Counted from the stretch's first letter, positions 1 through 9,222 are shown. The stretch: 40,314 bases of DNA from Bacilli bacterium (GCA_017468925.1 JAFUHI010000004.1:134161-174474), one strand, 5' to 3'. Translations and numbers: made by a program. Notes: a model not told the origin generated them from the letters alone.

Positions 1-242
1 ATTATTTGGAGAGTTTGGCCAGTCGCGGCCTCAAAATACATGACTATTTCATTTGCGGCGACGTTTTCCGTTTCGCTTGATTCCTTTGGAAGCACGATTG
101 CGTACGGCGTTTCTTGGTCAAGCATATCGCAGATGTATTTCTTTTCTTCGGATTTTGAAGATTCTTCATCAACATGGCATCCAGAGATGGAGACAACAGG
201 GAGGCTCAACAGGCTTAATAATAGCAATGATTTATGTTTCAT
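1..242 (-). CDS. Lipoprotein with DUF4838-like N-terminus, C-terminus outside window
   Basis: Only the first 80 or so codons are inside the window; the gene runs off the left edge. Translation from the ATG at 240-242 gives a lipoprotein signal peptide with lipobox SISGC (Cys at residue 22), a short acidic linker, and then a stretch reading TPYAIVLPKESSETENVAAN followed by an EIVMYFEAATG segment. That pattern resembles the N-terminal alpha/beta domain found ahead of glycoside hydrolase domains (DUF4838 / GH20b- or GH67N-like). A GGAGG ribosome binding site lies at 250-254. It follows the large lipoprotein gene by 12 bases, so it is the last visible gene of the sugar-transport operon. I infer a surface-anchored glycan-degrading or glycan-binding enzyme; the catalytic part is not visible. 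Confidence 0.65.
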   Translation of the reverse strand, partial: MKHKSLLLLSLLSLPVVSISGCHVDEESSKSEEKKYICDMLDQETPYAIVLPKESSETENVAANEIVMYFEAATGQTLQI

Positions 243-254
243 CTCGTTTCCTCC

Positions 255-3200
255 TTATTTAATTCTTATAGGGAATGACAAATGTGCGCTATTGCCATCG
301 ACATCGTAAGCGTAATAAATGATTTCGTAATTGCCTTTGTCCAATTTGACCTCTTCTTCGGGCTGGACAATATAACGTTTATTGTTCTCGTCTCTAATAT
401 AAATATGCAGAGTTGGATTTGGATCATTATCGTCTTTGATTGAGGCAGGAATGATTCTAACTGAGCCGCTATAAGTAGATTCATAATTGCCTTGTAGATT
501 GATTGTTGGCGCGGTTGTGTCACGAACGACAAGGATATATCTTGAGGTGCTTGAATTGTCTCTAGCGTCTTTGAAATTGTAGGTGATTGTATAAGAACCG
601 TAGTCATTGAAGGTCAAAGGAATCGATTGCGAATTCACTCTAGAAACTATCGCATCACCATTTGGATCATTGACGCTCATTGTAACAACTGATGGACCGC
701 TGAAGAAATCATAAGCAAAGGCTTTAGGAACGAAGAACAAAGAACCTTTCTCAAAGGAGGTGGAGTTCATAACTCCTTCAAAACCAAGAGCTGGGGAAGC
801 CAAATCTCCATAAGCCAAGCCGACTCTATTCAAAAGCTGATTAGAGATTCTAAACAGAGAGAAAGAATCGCCTTTAGAAACATTATCGAATTTGTATTTG
901 ATTAAGGCTCCGGCGTTAGCAAAGGAAGAAAAATCACTGCCATTCTTCCATTTGCTCAATTCGGATAAAAGAACGCCTTTTGAACTGAAAACCCCCTTAT
1001 TTCCCGAGTCAATTACAAAATCATATGTGTAATAGATCTTTCCAGCGAAAGATATTTCATCTGTAGCAGAATATACATTTCTTTCGTTATGGATTCGATA
1101 TAGAGACTCAACTCCATTCACCAATAGGATTGGGTTGCTCGTGGCCACATCTTTAAACGTTAATTCAATCGAATTGCCGTTATAGGAAATCAGTTCAATC
1201 GTTAAATCGTTATATGAAGCAAGGTCTTCGAAAACATTAAATGAAATGGTTAGGTTTGTGGTGCTTACAGGGAAAGGATTATAAATTTCCATTGACGAAT
1301 TTTCTCCAGCGAAGAAATTGATGCCGGAAGAAGCTACTGTAATATCTGAGACATTTGAGGAAGCACTGAATTGTTTGCCAACATATTCCTCGCTTGCTTT
1401 ATCGAGACTTAAATCATATGGAAGCGAATGGATATAAAGTGTTTTTAAGACTTCTGTTCCGTAGTTGAATGTCAAATTTGTATCGCTATTGATTTCTAAT
1501 TTATCCCCAGGAGAGAATGTCTTTGTTTTGCCTTGTTTGATGACGACTGGGATATTTGTCTTGCTCACATCGCTCTTTGAATAATCTATTGCGACATAAT
1601 CTGGGATGGTGAAAGTATTTCCTTTGATAACACTCATATGTTCAAAGGCATCGACGAAATCAAATTTGATGACATTGTAATCAACATCAATATTGTAATT
1701 GTCGAATACTTGGACATTATTGATTTCATCGCTCACCGTCACACGGAAGTAATTATTCGATACCTTCTTTTCAATGGTGAAACTATCCCCTTCTTTGACT
1801 TCTTTAACTTCATCACCTACCACAAGTTCCACTTTCTTGGTTATTTTTCCATTGCCGCCTGTATAAGAGAATGTCGGCACGATATTGGAATCAAATATTT
1901 TCGTGGAGCAAGAGAAACCAGAAACATCAATAAAACCAATTGGTTTATCATTAACGACAAAATCGCCAGTAACCGAAATGAGTTTATTGAAATAGTTTTT
2001 CGCTTGGAGGGAAATGCGATAATTACCACTCCTTTGCGGGCGGAAATCATTGAAGTCTTCAACTTGGATTTCTTCGTAATTGTCACCGTTTTTATATGAA
2101 ATTGAAGACTTTACCTCGCCATTTGAAAAAGAGATATCAGGCAATGGATAATGATAGCCAACCGCGCCTTGGATCATGTTATCGAAATTATATGATTTTG
2201 TCAGAAGCTCTCCTGTGCTTTCTTCAAATAGAGACTCATCTAGATCTGATAAAATGTCATTTCCTATTTTGCCTACGACTATATCACCAGTGGAGCCATA
2301 CCCCACTATTGATACATAGACCTCTCCTGTGGTGAATCCAGGGAAATCCTTGTAATCATCTTTAGGATCATCGAGATCGCGAATCAAGAAATCCTTAGAT
2401 GGATCGTTCCAATTCGAGACAAAAGCACAAGCTTTAATAGAATTCGTCTCACAATCAAATTTGAACGACATTGGAGCGTATCTTCCGACTATTGAAGGAT
2501 CTTCGGAATACGTAGTCCATATGGCTTGGTCCCACAAAACAGTCTTGCCTTTTAGATTCGGATAATTCGTATTATCACCAAAGGCGACATCGGCATAATC
2601 TACGGTGGCGAATGTGTTTATCTCCCCATGACCCAAATGACCAGGGTAATTTACCGAATCATTTATCTCCAAAATAACATCAAATTGTCTGGATGAATCA
2701 TAGACATCTGCGATGTTAATGATGATGTGCCTAATGCCTATCGCATCATAATTTGGGTTTCCGCAAAATTCGATTAAATTGCCTTGCACATCATTCAAAT
2801 TGATTATTTTTCTATAGGTTATTGTCGAGTTGTTCGGGCTTAAATGAAGCTTTGTGCCTTTATTCACACTGCCAACGACAATATTATGAGAATAATCGAC
2901 TTCATCGCTGACAAAACTAGAATTTTTGTAGCTAAATAAGGTTTTCCCACTATAAATTGAGGCGTCAATCACTTTGGAAGCGCGGATTATTTCGCCTTCG
3001 ATATCGCAAGTTACATCCAATGTGTAAATGCCTTTTTCGTCTATAAAAACGTTTTTGCTTCCGCTAAACACGACTCCACTAGGCGAAACTAAATTCGCTG
3101 TAACTGGATAATGTTTCTCATTATATAGACCATAAATTGAGCTTATTTGCAAATAATCATATAAAACTGCAGTATCTCCAATTTCGTCCATTACAATGGA

Positions 3201-3332
3201 TTTTTGAGTGTTTTGGGCGGGTTTTGCAGGGATATCGTAATTATTTGCTGCATTTATGGCGGTTTGGGAGGAGCAAGAAGCCATTCCAAGAACCGAAAGC
3301 AAAGTCAAAACATAAACTATTTTATTCTTCAT
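255..3332 (-). CDS. Large surface lipoprotein with Ig-like C-terminal domains
   Basis: 1025 residues with a lipoprotein signal peptide (lipobox MASC, Cys 20), so it should be exported and lipid-anchored. The body is rich in beta-strand-like, Asn/Ser/Asp-rich sequence. The last 200 or so residues look like two immunoglobulin-like repeats: one ends ...RYILVVRDTTAPTINL, the typical hinge between HYR/DUF5011-type domains, and the last ends with YEIIYYAYDVDGNSAHLSF. The N-terminal 900 residues match no family I recognise. Its start is one base after the stop of the permease gene and its ribosome binding site (GGGAGG, 3347-3352) lies inside that gene, so it is co-transcribed and translationally coupled with the ABC importer. 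A likely role is glycan capture or display at the surface in support of the transporter; no catalytic motif is visible. Confidence 0.75.
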   Translation of the reverse strand: MKNKIVYVLTLLSVLGMASCSSQTAINAANNYDIPAKPAQNTQKSIVMDEIGDTAVLYDYLQISSIYGLYNEKHYPVTANLVSPSGVVFSGSKNVFIDEKGIYTLDVTCDIEGEIIRASKVIDASIYSGKTLFSYKNSSFVSDEVDYSHNIVVGSVNKGTKLHLSPNNSTITYRKIINLNDVQGNLIEFCGNPNYDAIGIRHIIINIADVYDSSRQFDVILEINDSVNYPGHLGHGEINTFATVDYADVAFGDNTNYPNLKGKTVLWDQAIWTTYSEDPSIVGRYAPMSFKFDCETNSIKACAFVSNWNDPSKDFLIRDLDDPKDDYKDFPGFTTGEVYVSIVGYGSTGDIVVGKIGNDILSDLDESLFEESTGELLTKSYNFDNMIQGAVGYHYPLPDISFSNGEVKSSISYKNGDNYEEIQVEDFNDFRPQRSGNYRISLQAKNYFNKLISVTGDFVVNDKPIGFIDVSGFSCSTKIFDSNIVPTFSYTGGNGKITKKVELVVGDEVKEVKEGDSFTIEKKVSNNYFRVTVSDEINNVQVFDNYNIDVDYNVIKFDFVDAFEHMSVIKGNTFTIPDYVAIDYSKSDVSKTNIPVVIKQGKTKTFSPGDKLEINSDTNLTFNYGTEVLKTLYIHSLPYDLSLDKASEEYVGKQFSASSNVSDITVASSGINFFAGENSSMEIYNPFPVSTTNLTISFNVFEDLASYNDLTIELISYNGNSIELTFKDVATSNPILLVNGVESLYRIHNERNVYSATDEISFAGKIYYTYDFVIDSGNKGVFSSKGVLLSELSKWKNGSDFSSFANAGALIKYKFDNVSKGDSFSLFRISNQLLNRVGLAYGDLASPALGFEGVMNSTSFEKGSLFFVPKAFAYDFFSGPSVVTMSVNDPNGDAIVSRVNSQSIPLTFNDYGSYTITYNFKDARDNSSTSRYILVVRDTTAPTINLQGNYESTYSGSVRIIPASIKDDNDPNPTLHIYIRDENNKRYIVQPEEEVKLDKGNYEIIYYAYDVDGNSAHLSFPIRIK

Positions 3333-3333
3333 A

Positions 3334-4401
3334 TTAGCCTTTCAAACCTCCCACTGTGAATTTAGACAAAATCAATCGCTGACTTAGTAGATAAAGGGTG
3401 ACGGTAGGAATAATTACAATCGTGAATCCTGCCATGACTTCCGGCACCGAAGACTTATATAGTGCCTGCGATACGCCCTGGAATTTATATAAACCTAAGG
3501 CAAGATTTGGAGTTGATGGGAACCAAATCATAAAGCTTTCATAATCATTCCATGAGCCAAGGAATCCTAAGACGAAAATAACTGTCATTGTGGGAAGCGC
3601 CATCGGTAGATACATCTTCAAGAATGCCGACCAGTGTCCGCCGCCATCGACGAAAACCGCCTCCGCATAATCCCAGGGGAGTGACTTGAAAGCACCATAT
3701 AGTAGCAAGAAATTCAACCCAGAGAAGCAAGTTGAAGGACCGGTTATGACGGAAAGGAAGATATTGTCATAAATGCCTAACGCTCTTCTTATCATCATCG
3801 CTGATGGGCCTGAACCTATGATAGGAACGATCATTATAATGATTCCGATGGAATAAATAAGGTTTCTGCCAAAGAATCTATATTTTGATAGAACATAAGC
3901 CATGAGGGTTGTGAACATAACACCTACGAATGTTCCAGAAAATGAATAAACGATAGAGATAAGCGCCATATCCCACATGGTGTATGTTCTTTTGCCTAGC
4001 ACTTCTATCTTCAATTTATCAAAGACATTGACGAAATTATCGAAATTGAACTGCTCTGGCCAGCCGAATTGGTTGGTGGAGAATTCAAGAGGGTCTTTGA
4101 ATGCGGTCAATATCATCCAAACAGGCAAAATGACCAAGGAAAGACAATAGACGAGAATAAAAACCCACAGCAAATATCTAAAGATATAATCCGCTACAGT
4201 TCTGGTTTTCTCTTTGGCGTTATAGCCTTTCTTCTTTTTGCAGATCTCGATGTTTTCGATGACTTTTTCAATCTTTTCCTCATTTTCAACGGGGTCTTGT
4301 CTTAGCTTATACAAAACATCCTCAAGACGGATGATTTCGTTATCGACATCCTTTGTCGGCACTCTGGAATATTTTGATATTCTTAAATCTATCTCTTCCA
4401 T
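3334..4401 (-). CDS. Sugar ABC transporter permease (MalG/CUT1 type) with N-terminal cytosolic extension
   Basis: Inner permease subunit of a carbohydrate ABC importer. The EAA loop that contacts the ATPase is visible as EAVFVDGGGHWSAFLKMYLP near residue 265, and about six membrane spans follow residue 75. I place the start at the ATG at 4399-4401 because GGAGG (4409-4413) sits 7 bases upstream; an in-frame start 14 codons earlier would overlap the previous gene by 40 bases. From this start the protein has about 65 charged, helical residues before the first membrane span, longer than usual for MalG proteins. It follows the other permease gene by 2 bases. The partners are the MalF-type permease, the binding lipoprotein and probably the ATPase encoded at 9209-10282. 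Confidence 0.9.
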   Translation of the reverse strand: MEEIDLRISKYSRVPTKDVDNEIIRLEDVLYKLRQDPVENEEKIEKVIENIEICKKKKGYNAKEKTRTVADYIFRYLLWVFILVYCLSLVILPVWMILTAFKDPLEFSTNQFGWPEQFNFDNFVNVFDKLKIEVLGKRTYTMWDMALISIVYSFSGTFVGVMFTTLMAYVLSKYRFFGRNLIYSIGIIIMIVPIIGSGPSAMMIRRALGIYDNIFLSVITGPSTCFSGLNFLLLYGAFKSLPWDYAEAVFVDGGGHWSAFLKMYLPMALPTMTVIFVLGFLGSWNDYESFMIWFPSTPNLALGLYKFQGVSQALYKSSVPEVMAGFTIVIIPTVTLYLLSQRLILSKFTVGGLKG

Positions 4402-4403
4402 CT

Positions 4404-5384
4404 TTATGCCTCCGTCGTAGGACCAAATTTCTCCAAGAACCATCTTAATAGCAATGTTGCCGGCGCAACAAAGGCGGTCATGATAAGACCACCTGCTGCT
4501 AAGGTTGGATAAGCGGTTGTTTCGTTATTCAAAATCATTCTGCTATATAAATAACCCATATTCAAAACATGGATTGGCGCATTTCTTTCATAGAACGCCA
4601 TAACGGAACCGCCATTAGAGAATATGCCAGCTAGACCAGTTATCAAGAATGTTGATATTGTCGGGAAAATCAAAGGCAAAACAATATGCCAAAGATCCTG
4701 GAATGAGGTTGTAACGCCATCAAGTCTGCTGCTTTCGACAACTTCTGGATTAATTTCCTTCATGGCGTTCGGGTAAACGATTAAATTGGTGCCAAATGAA
4801 AGCCAAATACCATAGAAAATGGTTGTTCCTAAAGCGTATTTTTGCGAATAAAGAAGCTCAGCAGGCCTCCCGTTTTCATCCAAGAATATCCCCAATTTTT
4901 CTTGAATGACATACATCGGGGCGTCACTGCCGTTAATAAAATTAACGAAAAGCATGCACACGACGAAGCCGGATATGATTTGAGGTAACATCGATAATGC
5001 CCTGAATGTTTTATGCAGCAAACATTTCTTATATAACAAATAGGAGAAAAGAATATACAAAGGCATACATATGACTAATGAAATGCCGTAAATTTTGAAG
5101 GAATTGATAAACGCAACTCCCACTTCCGCTCTACTATCTTCGCTCGCAAACATCTGATTCCAAAATTCGACGAAATTTTGAAATCCTACCCAAGTGATAG
5201 TTCCATCTAATTTTATTTGCTGGAAGGCCATCAAAATTGAATTGATATTAACATAGACATAGAAAACTGCGAAAAGGATGAGCGGGTAAGTAATTATGCT
5301 TAAAATGAAACCTGCTTTTTTGGCCTTTTTCGCAAATTTCTTTTTGCGAGGGATTTGAAATGTTTCGATTGTAGCTTCTGCCAT
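4404..5384 (-). CDS. Sugar ABC transporter permease (MalF/UgpA type)
   Basis: 326 residues, about six membrane spans after a short basic cytosolic N-terminus (IPRKKKFAKKAKKAG). The EAA-type loop reads EVVESSRLDGVTTSFQDLW followed by HIVLPLIFPTI, typical of CUT1 carbohydrate permeases. It pairs with the MalG-type permease to form the transmembrane channel for an oligosaccharide. It starts 5 bases after the stop of the binding-protein gene and ends 2 bases before the next permease, so the three are one operon. The substrate cannot be read from the permease itself; the alpha-mannosidase in the neighbouring operon suggests mannose-containing glycans. Confidence 0.9.
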   Translation of the reverse strand: MAEATIETFQIPRKKKFAKKAKKAGFILSIITYPLILFAVFYVYVNINSILMAFQQIKLDGTITWVGFQNFVEFWNQMFASEDSRAEVGVAFINSFKIYGISLVICMPLYILFSYLLYKKCLLHKTFRALSMLPQIISGFVVCMLFVNFINGSDAPMYVIQEKLGIFLDENGRPAELLYSQKYALGTTIFYGIWLSFGTNLIVYPNAMKEINPEVVESSRLDGVTTSFQDLWHIVLPLIFPTISTFLITGLAGIFSNGGSVMAFYERNAPIHVLNMGYLYSRMILNNETTAYPTLAAGGLIMTAFVAPATLLLRWFLEKFGPTTEA

Positions 5385-5389
5385 GAATA

Positions 5390-7135
5390 TTAGCTCAAGA
5401 AGAATTTAGCTTCGTTTATAACACTTTTCCAAGAAGTTGAATCATACATTGTGCGCATTGTATTGACGATCTCGGTTTGCGAATAGCCGTTTTGCAAAGC
5501 GCCTGATATTGTCATACCGTTCTTTCCTACGGTTAATAATGTTCCAGAGTTGTTGAAGCTCTTTGAAGCGTAGGGGAATGGGGATGCAAGCCTATCGGTC
5601 TTGTGGCAAAGGACGCGAACGTTTTCAGTATCGTGGAATACATCATAGCAATTCCTTTGGAATAAAGTCATGTTTGACTTCATTTCTTCTGGGATGGTGT
5701 ATTCATAACCCCAAACCAAGCCGGTATCGACATTTACTTTGGAAAGATTATCGTTACGTAAAACAAAAGATAAGAATGATTTAATTGCTTCGAGTTTCTC
5801 TGCATCTTCTTGCTTTCTAACGCATATTGCGCCGTATTCAGGTCCACTAATGAAGGAGCCGTGTCCTTCACCGTCTTTTCCTTTTTGTCCTTCAAATTCA
5901 GGAAGCATCAAGAATCTAAGATCGTATTCGCCATAATCCTTTCCGCCTCTCTTTTTGGCGGCTTTGAATGATTCAGAAGCCTCGGTCTCGAACCAGTTGC
6001 CTTCATTAATGAAAGCATAGAAATTTGAATCATCTAATAAGCCATTGATGAATTTGCTCTGCGCCATGCTGACTTGGTTGGAAACTGATGCTTTTTGGGT
6101 TTTCTTATCAAAGAAATTGTCATAGAGGAATTGAACTGCTTCTTGTATTCCTTTTGATTTATAGACCTCATAGCCGTTTTCCCATGTTATTTCTTTCTTT
6201 GTTCCATCGTATAGTTCTATTTCTTCACCGCTTTCAAAAGTGCATAAAGCGTTATAAACAGGCATACCTTGTAATTGAGCCAACAATGGGAGAGAAATCG
6301 TATCAGTATAAAGTCCTTGTGTTGAGAAAACATATGGTGTTCTACTGGAAGCTAATATTTTATTAATCAATTCATTGTATTCAGAAATTGTTATTGGCTG
6401 TCCATCATCATATGTGCCATATTTTCCATCTTTTCCAGCGGACATTATAGTTCTTCCCGCTGTGTAATTTGTTGGCGATGTCGAACTATCGAAAACAAGA
6501 TTTTTGCCCTCGATATGATATGAAATTCCTTGCAGATCTAAGGCGGATTTCACTTCATCGCTATTTTCAGCTTTGATCAAAAGTCCTTTTTCTTCAAAAG
6601 AATCGTAATCGAAAATCAGACCAGAAATAGTGACGGTATAAGGCAACATATACATTCCGCTATAAGAGAATGTGTCGGTGGCTTCAGAATAAGTGACTTT
6701 TGAGCCGACCTTTTGCCAGGTATCCCAATCTTTTATTTTCTCTTTGATTGTTTTAGTGCCATCGCCATCTGGCCTGACGTCGAGCAAATCTTCAAGATTC
6801 TCAAAATAACCTTTGTATATGCCGGGGTTATAGTCTGGCTCTCCTCCGAAGAATATATCGGTTTTGGAAATGCCGGAAGCAATTTGATTCAATTGCTGGC
6901 CTGCCATGTAAACTGATTGTCTATCTACCAAAACATCGTAGGTGTAGCCGGATTCCTTCTTCCATTCATCTGCCAATTCCTCAATCCACTTATATCCGAA
7001 ACCAGAACCAGAGAAAGGTTCGATATAAATCGTTGATTTGGCATCAAATGTTGTTCCACCGCATCCTGTTAGCGAAGGAACAACTAAAGAAAACAAGACG
7101 AACAATATGTGCTTTTTTGAATAAGGTAAATGCAT
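5390..7135 (-). CDS. Extracellular sugar-binding lipoprotein of ABC importer
   Basis: 581 residues with a lipoprotein signal peptide (lipobox LTGC, Cys 25), followed by a CUT1-type solute-binding fold: an early strand (STIYIEPFSGSGFGYKWIEE), the TDIFFGG segment near residue 95, and a C-terminal cap with Trp/Tyr-rich loops. It is about 130 residues longer than common maltose- or multiple-sugar-binding proteins, as seen in binders of larger oligosaccharides. It is the first gene of the operon with both permeases. A GGAG ribosome binding site lies at 7143-7146 and an extended -10 box (TGCTATTAT) about 36 bases upstream. A 7-8-7 inverted repeat overlaps this promoter and may be an operator. Confidence 0.88.
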   Translation of the reverse strand: MHLPYSKKHILFVLFSLVVPSLTGCGGTTFDAKSTIYIEPFSGSGFGYKWIEELADEWKKESGYTYDVLVDRQSVYMAGQQLNQIASGISKTDIFFGGEPDYNPGIYKGYFENLEDLLDVRPDGDGTKTIKEKIKDWDTWQKVGSKVTYSEATDTFSYSGMYMLPYTVTISGLIFDYDSFEEKGLLIKAENSDEVKSALDLQGISYHIEGKNLVFDSSTSPTNYTAGRTIMSAGKDGKYGTYDDGQPITISEYNELINKILASSRTPYVFSTQGLYTDTISLPLLAQLQGMPVYNALCTFESGEEIELYDGTKKEITWENGYEVYKSKGIQEAVQFLYDNFFDKKTQKASVSNQVSMAQSKFINGLLDDSNFYAFINEGNWFETEASESFKAAKKRGGKDYGEYDLRFLMLPEFEGQKGKDGEGHGSFISGPEYGAICVRKQEDAEKLEAIKSFLSFVLRNDNLSKVNVDTGLVWGYEYTIPEEMKSNMTLFQRNCYDVFHDTENVRVLCHKTDRLASPFPYASKSFNNSGTLLTVGKNGMTISGALQNGYSQTEIVNTMRTMYDSTSWKSVINEAKFFLS

Positions 7136-7150
7136 AACTTATCTCCATTA

Positions 7151-7179
7151 ATATGAAAATTTATATTCATATAATAGCA
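7151..7179 (-). promoter_or_regulatory. Promoter with overlapping inverted repeat upstream of sugar-binding lipoprotein
   Basis: On the minus strand an extended -10 (TGC TATTAT) occupies 7171-7179; the predicted transcription start is near 7164, about 29 bases before the ATG. Arms ATATGAA (7151-7157) and TTCATAT (7166-7172) form a perfect 7-bp inverted repeat with an 8-base spacer that covers the -10 end and the start site, a good position for a repressor. No clear -35 box is visible. The region is AT-rich, so chance palindromes are possible. Confidence 0.45.
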
Positions 7180-7221
7180 CAATGCTTTTGCTATATTTGA
7201 TAATCATTTTTGCATCATTAA

Positions 7222-8109
7222 TTATTTTTCGTGCATATAGTTTCTCTCCCTGAAAACGCCTCTATCAACGATTTCAGGAAAGGAAGAACGGTTTATGAGT
7301 ACATCGAATTTAAAATCAATATATAAAATAAGAGAAATCAAACCCGGCGATGAGACGAACAAGAAGACGAATATCAGCGCAAAATATAACATTCTAACCT
7401 TTATAAACATCAAAAAATAAGGAATCGCGATGATTAGAATAAACAGCAGACACGGGAAAAAAGATTTGATCATCAACTTGAATGCGTTGCTAATCGCATT
7501 GAAGAACTTGAGACTATAGTATTCATATTGGAGATAGATGAACGCGATAAATATTGCAAAAAAGCAAATCTGCACGATTGATAAACCATAGCAAATCGCT
7601 CTAATAATGAAATCGAAATCCGTCAAAGGCAAAGCGTAAATCGTAAACTCAAGCAAAAAGAATGAGAGTCCAAAGAGAATTCCACAGGCAAGATATCTTA
7701 AGAAACTTTTCTTGAAGCCTTCAAAGAAATCCGATGCGAAAGATATTTGGTTCCAGACTAATTTTTGAAATGCATGGATGGCCCCACCAAAACCTAGTCC
7801 GCATAATGCGAAAAACGGTAATGCGACTAAGTTTTTAAAAATAACATTCCAAAGTGTTTCACTTAATATTTCACTGCTATTTGACATATCTTCCGCTAAA
7901 GATAAAGCAATATCGTCAATTTTAAATTGCATGAAGATTTGCCATATAAAGAGAGGGAGACAAAAAGCGATAAGAAGCAAAGACACTTTTAATATGTAGA
8001 AAAATCTTGTGCGATAAACGCTTTTGAATACCTGAGGCCTTGTGTGAGGGAGATTTGCCTCGGTAAAGTCTGAATTGCTTTGAAATCTATTTCTTTTCTT
8101 TGCCATCAT
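7222..8109 (-). CDS. DUF624/YesL-like polytopic membrane protein
   Basis: 295 residues with about six hydrophobic spans, a basic cytosolic N-terminus and a short charged C-terminus. The layout, with a segment like FFEGFKKSFLRYLACG after the second span, resembles the DUF624 (YesL) family, which very often accompanies carbohydrate ABC importers and whose exact role is not settled. It overlaps the upstream gene by ATGA. The first two codons are both ATG; AGAGG is better spaced for the second one at 8104-8106. It is the last gene of the mannosidase operon: the next gene downstream has its own promoter. Family assignment is by pattern only. Confidence 0.6.
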   Translation of the reverse strand: MMAKKRNRFQSNSDFTEANLPHTRPQVFKSVYRTRFFYILKVSLLLIAFCLPLFIWQIFMQFKIDDIALSLAEDMSNSSEILSETLWNVIFKNLVALPFFALCGLGFGGAIHAFQKLVWNQISFASDFFEGFKKSFLRYLACGILFGLSFFLLEFTIYALPLTDFDFIIRAICYGLSIVQICFFAIFIAFIYLQYEYYSLKFFNAISNAFKLMIKSFFPCLLFILIIAIPYFLMFIKVRMLYFALIFVFLFVSSPGLISLILYIDFKFDVLINRSSFPEIVDRGVFRERNYMHEK

Positions 8110-8756
8110 TTCCTCTCAAACAAATACTTTACCATTTTGATGCAAGCATCGTGCTCGTTTGACGATTGACTTCCGTAAATACCCAAATTTAGAGAATCTC
8201 TTACAAATATCAAATAATACGTCTCATCCATCGTAAGCCAAGATGAGAAGATGTTATTCGCAAAATATTCCGTGTTTTCTTTATCGAATATTTTCAAAGC
8301 GAATTCATTTTCTTCATAATCTTTGTATTCCACAAGCGGCGCGAAAGTGCTAATTTCTTTTTTGAAATCATCATTGAATATCAAAGAATGCCTCACAACT
8401 TCGAAAGAATTCTCGTTGTTCAAGAAGCTTTCGGAAAGAATCAAGACATCAGAGCCACCATAGCCATTTGTCTCAAGTTTGATCTCAAAATACGTGTCTT
8501 GTTCCTCCGCTTCGATAATCGATACGTTTAGGATACCTTCATCTTTGGTTTCATTTTTAATTTCGTCTATTATCGATGAATCATTAACTAAAGCGCTGGT
8601 GAAAATAGTTAACTGCTCATAGCCCTTTAGCGCATGCTTTAAAGTGAAACCATAATAGGAAACAATAGAAATCAAAACCGCCATGATTAAATATTTCCAC
8701 CAATCGTAGGAAAGCAATGACTTTAGTTGTTTTTTGCTTGTTCTAATCTTGTCCAC
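8106..8756 (-). CDS. Unknown single-span membrane protein in the sugar-transport operon
   Basis: 216 residues. One membrane span lies near residues 20-40 (WWKYLIMAVLISIVSYYGFT), followed by an extracytoplasmic domain of about 175 residues with mixed alpha/beta character and many acidic residues. I do not recognise a family. It overlaps both neighbours (14 bases with the upstream gene, 4 bases with the DUF624-like gene), so translation is coupled and its product probably acts with the ABC system. The topology would suit an accessory or assembly factor exposed outside the membrane. No enzyme motif is visible. Confidence 0.6.
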   Translation of the reverse strand: MDKIRTSKKQLKSLLSYDWWKYLIMAVLISIVSYYGFTLKHALKGYEQLTIFTSALVNDSSIIDEIKNETKDEGILNVSIIEAEEQDTYFEIKLETNGYGGSDVLILSESFLNNENSFEVVRHSLIFNDDFKKEISTFAPLVEYKDYEENEFALKIFDKENTEYFANNIFSSWLTMDETYYLIFVRDSLNLGIYGSQSSNEHDACIKMVKYLFERK

Positions 8757-9222
8757 TTTTCTCTTCTATTTCCAAAACAATATCATCGATGTATTTAACT
8801 AGATAAAATTTGTCAACCAAAAAATCCATTTTCTTATCAAAAAGCATATTGAAAACGGATATGTTATCATCTTTTTTCATCGTTATTTTTTTATAATTGA
8901 TTCCATCTTTTATGCATATGGATTCGTCGCAAGAGACGAAAACAAAAACATCGCTTTGCAAATTGTTTTCAGCCTTGTTGATTATTAGTTCGTATTGCCT
9001 AGTTTGCCTTAATTTGAACGTAAGAAAAAATAATGATATGGAGAAAAAGATGAACGAAAGAATGATTGAGCCAATCATGAAATAAATGTAATTGTCTCTA
9101 TTGGAGATGAATATAAAAGTTACAAGAAGAGAAAGGCCAATCAAGGAAGAAAAAGTAGTTATTAAAATCTGTCTAACTTTGATTTTCTTAACTTGTTCTT
9201 TGTTTAAATCAAATATCTTCAT
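8743..9222 (-). CDS. Unknown two-span membrane protein in the sugar-transport operon
   Basis: About 159 residues from the ATG at 9220-9222, chosen because it overlaps the stop of the ATPase gene in the way seen throughout this operon; a longer in-frame version would bury 23 codons in that gene. Two adjacent hydrophobic spans (near residues 18-40 and 47-70 of this shorter form) form a hairpin, followed by a cytosolic domain of about 85 residues containing VFVFVSCDESICIKDG. I recognise no family. Together with the next gene it forms an unexplained pair between the ATPase and the DUF624-like protein. Confidence 0.55.
   Translation of the reverse strand: MKIFDLNKEQVKKIKVRQILITTFSSLIGLSLLVTFIFISNRDNYIYFMIGSIILSFIFFSISLFFLTFKLRQTRQYELIINKAENNLQSDVFVFVSCDESICIKDGINYKKITMKKDDNISVFNMLFDKKMDFLVDKFYLVKYIDDIVLEIEEKSGQD

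Noticed and set aside
1638..2099. 153-codon plus-strand frame within the large lipoprotein gene
   Set aside because: Antisense shadow of a well-supported gene, low complexity and without a ribosome binding site.
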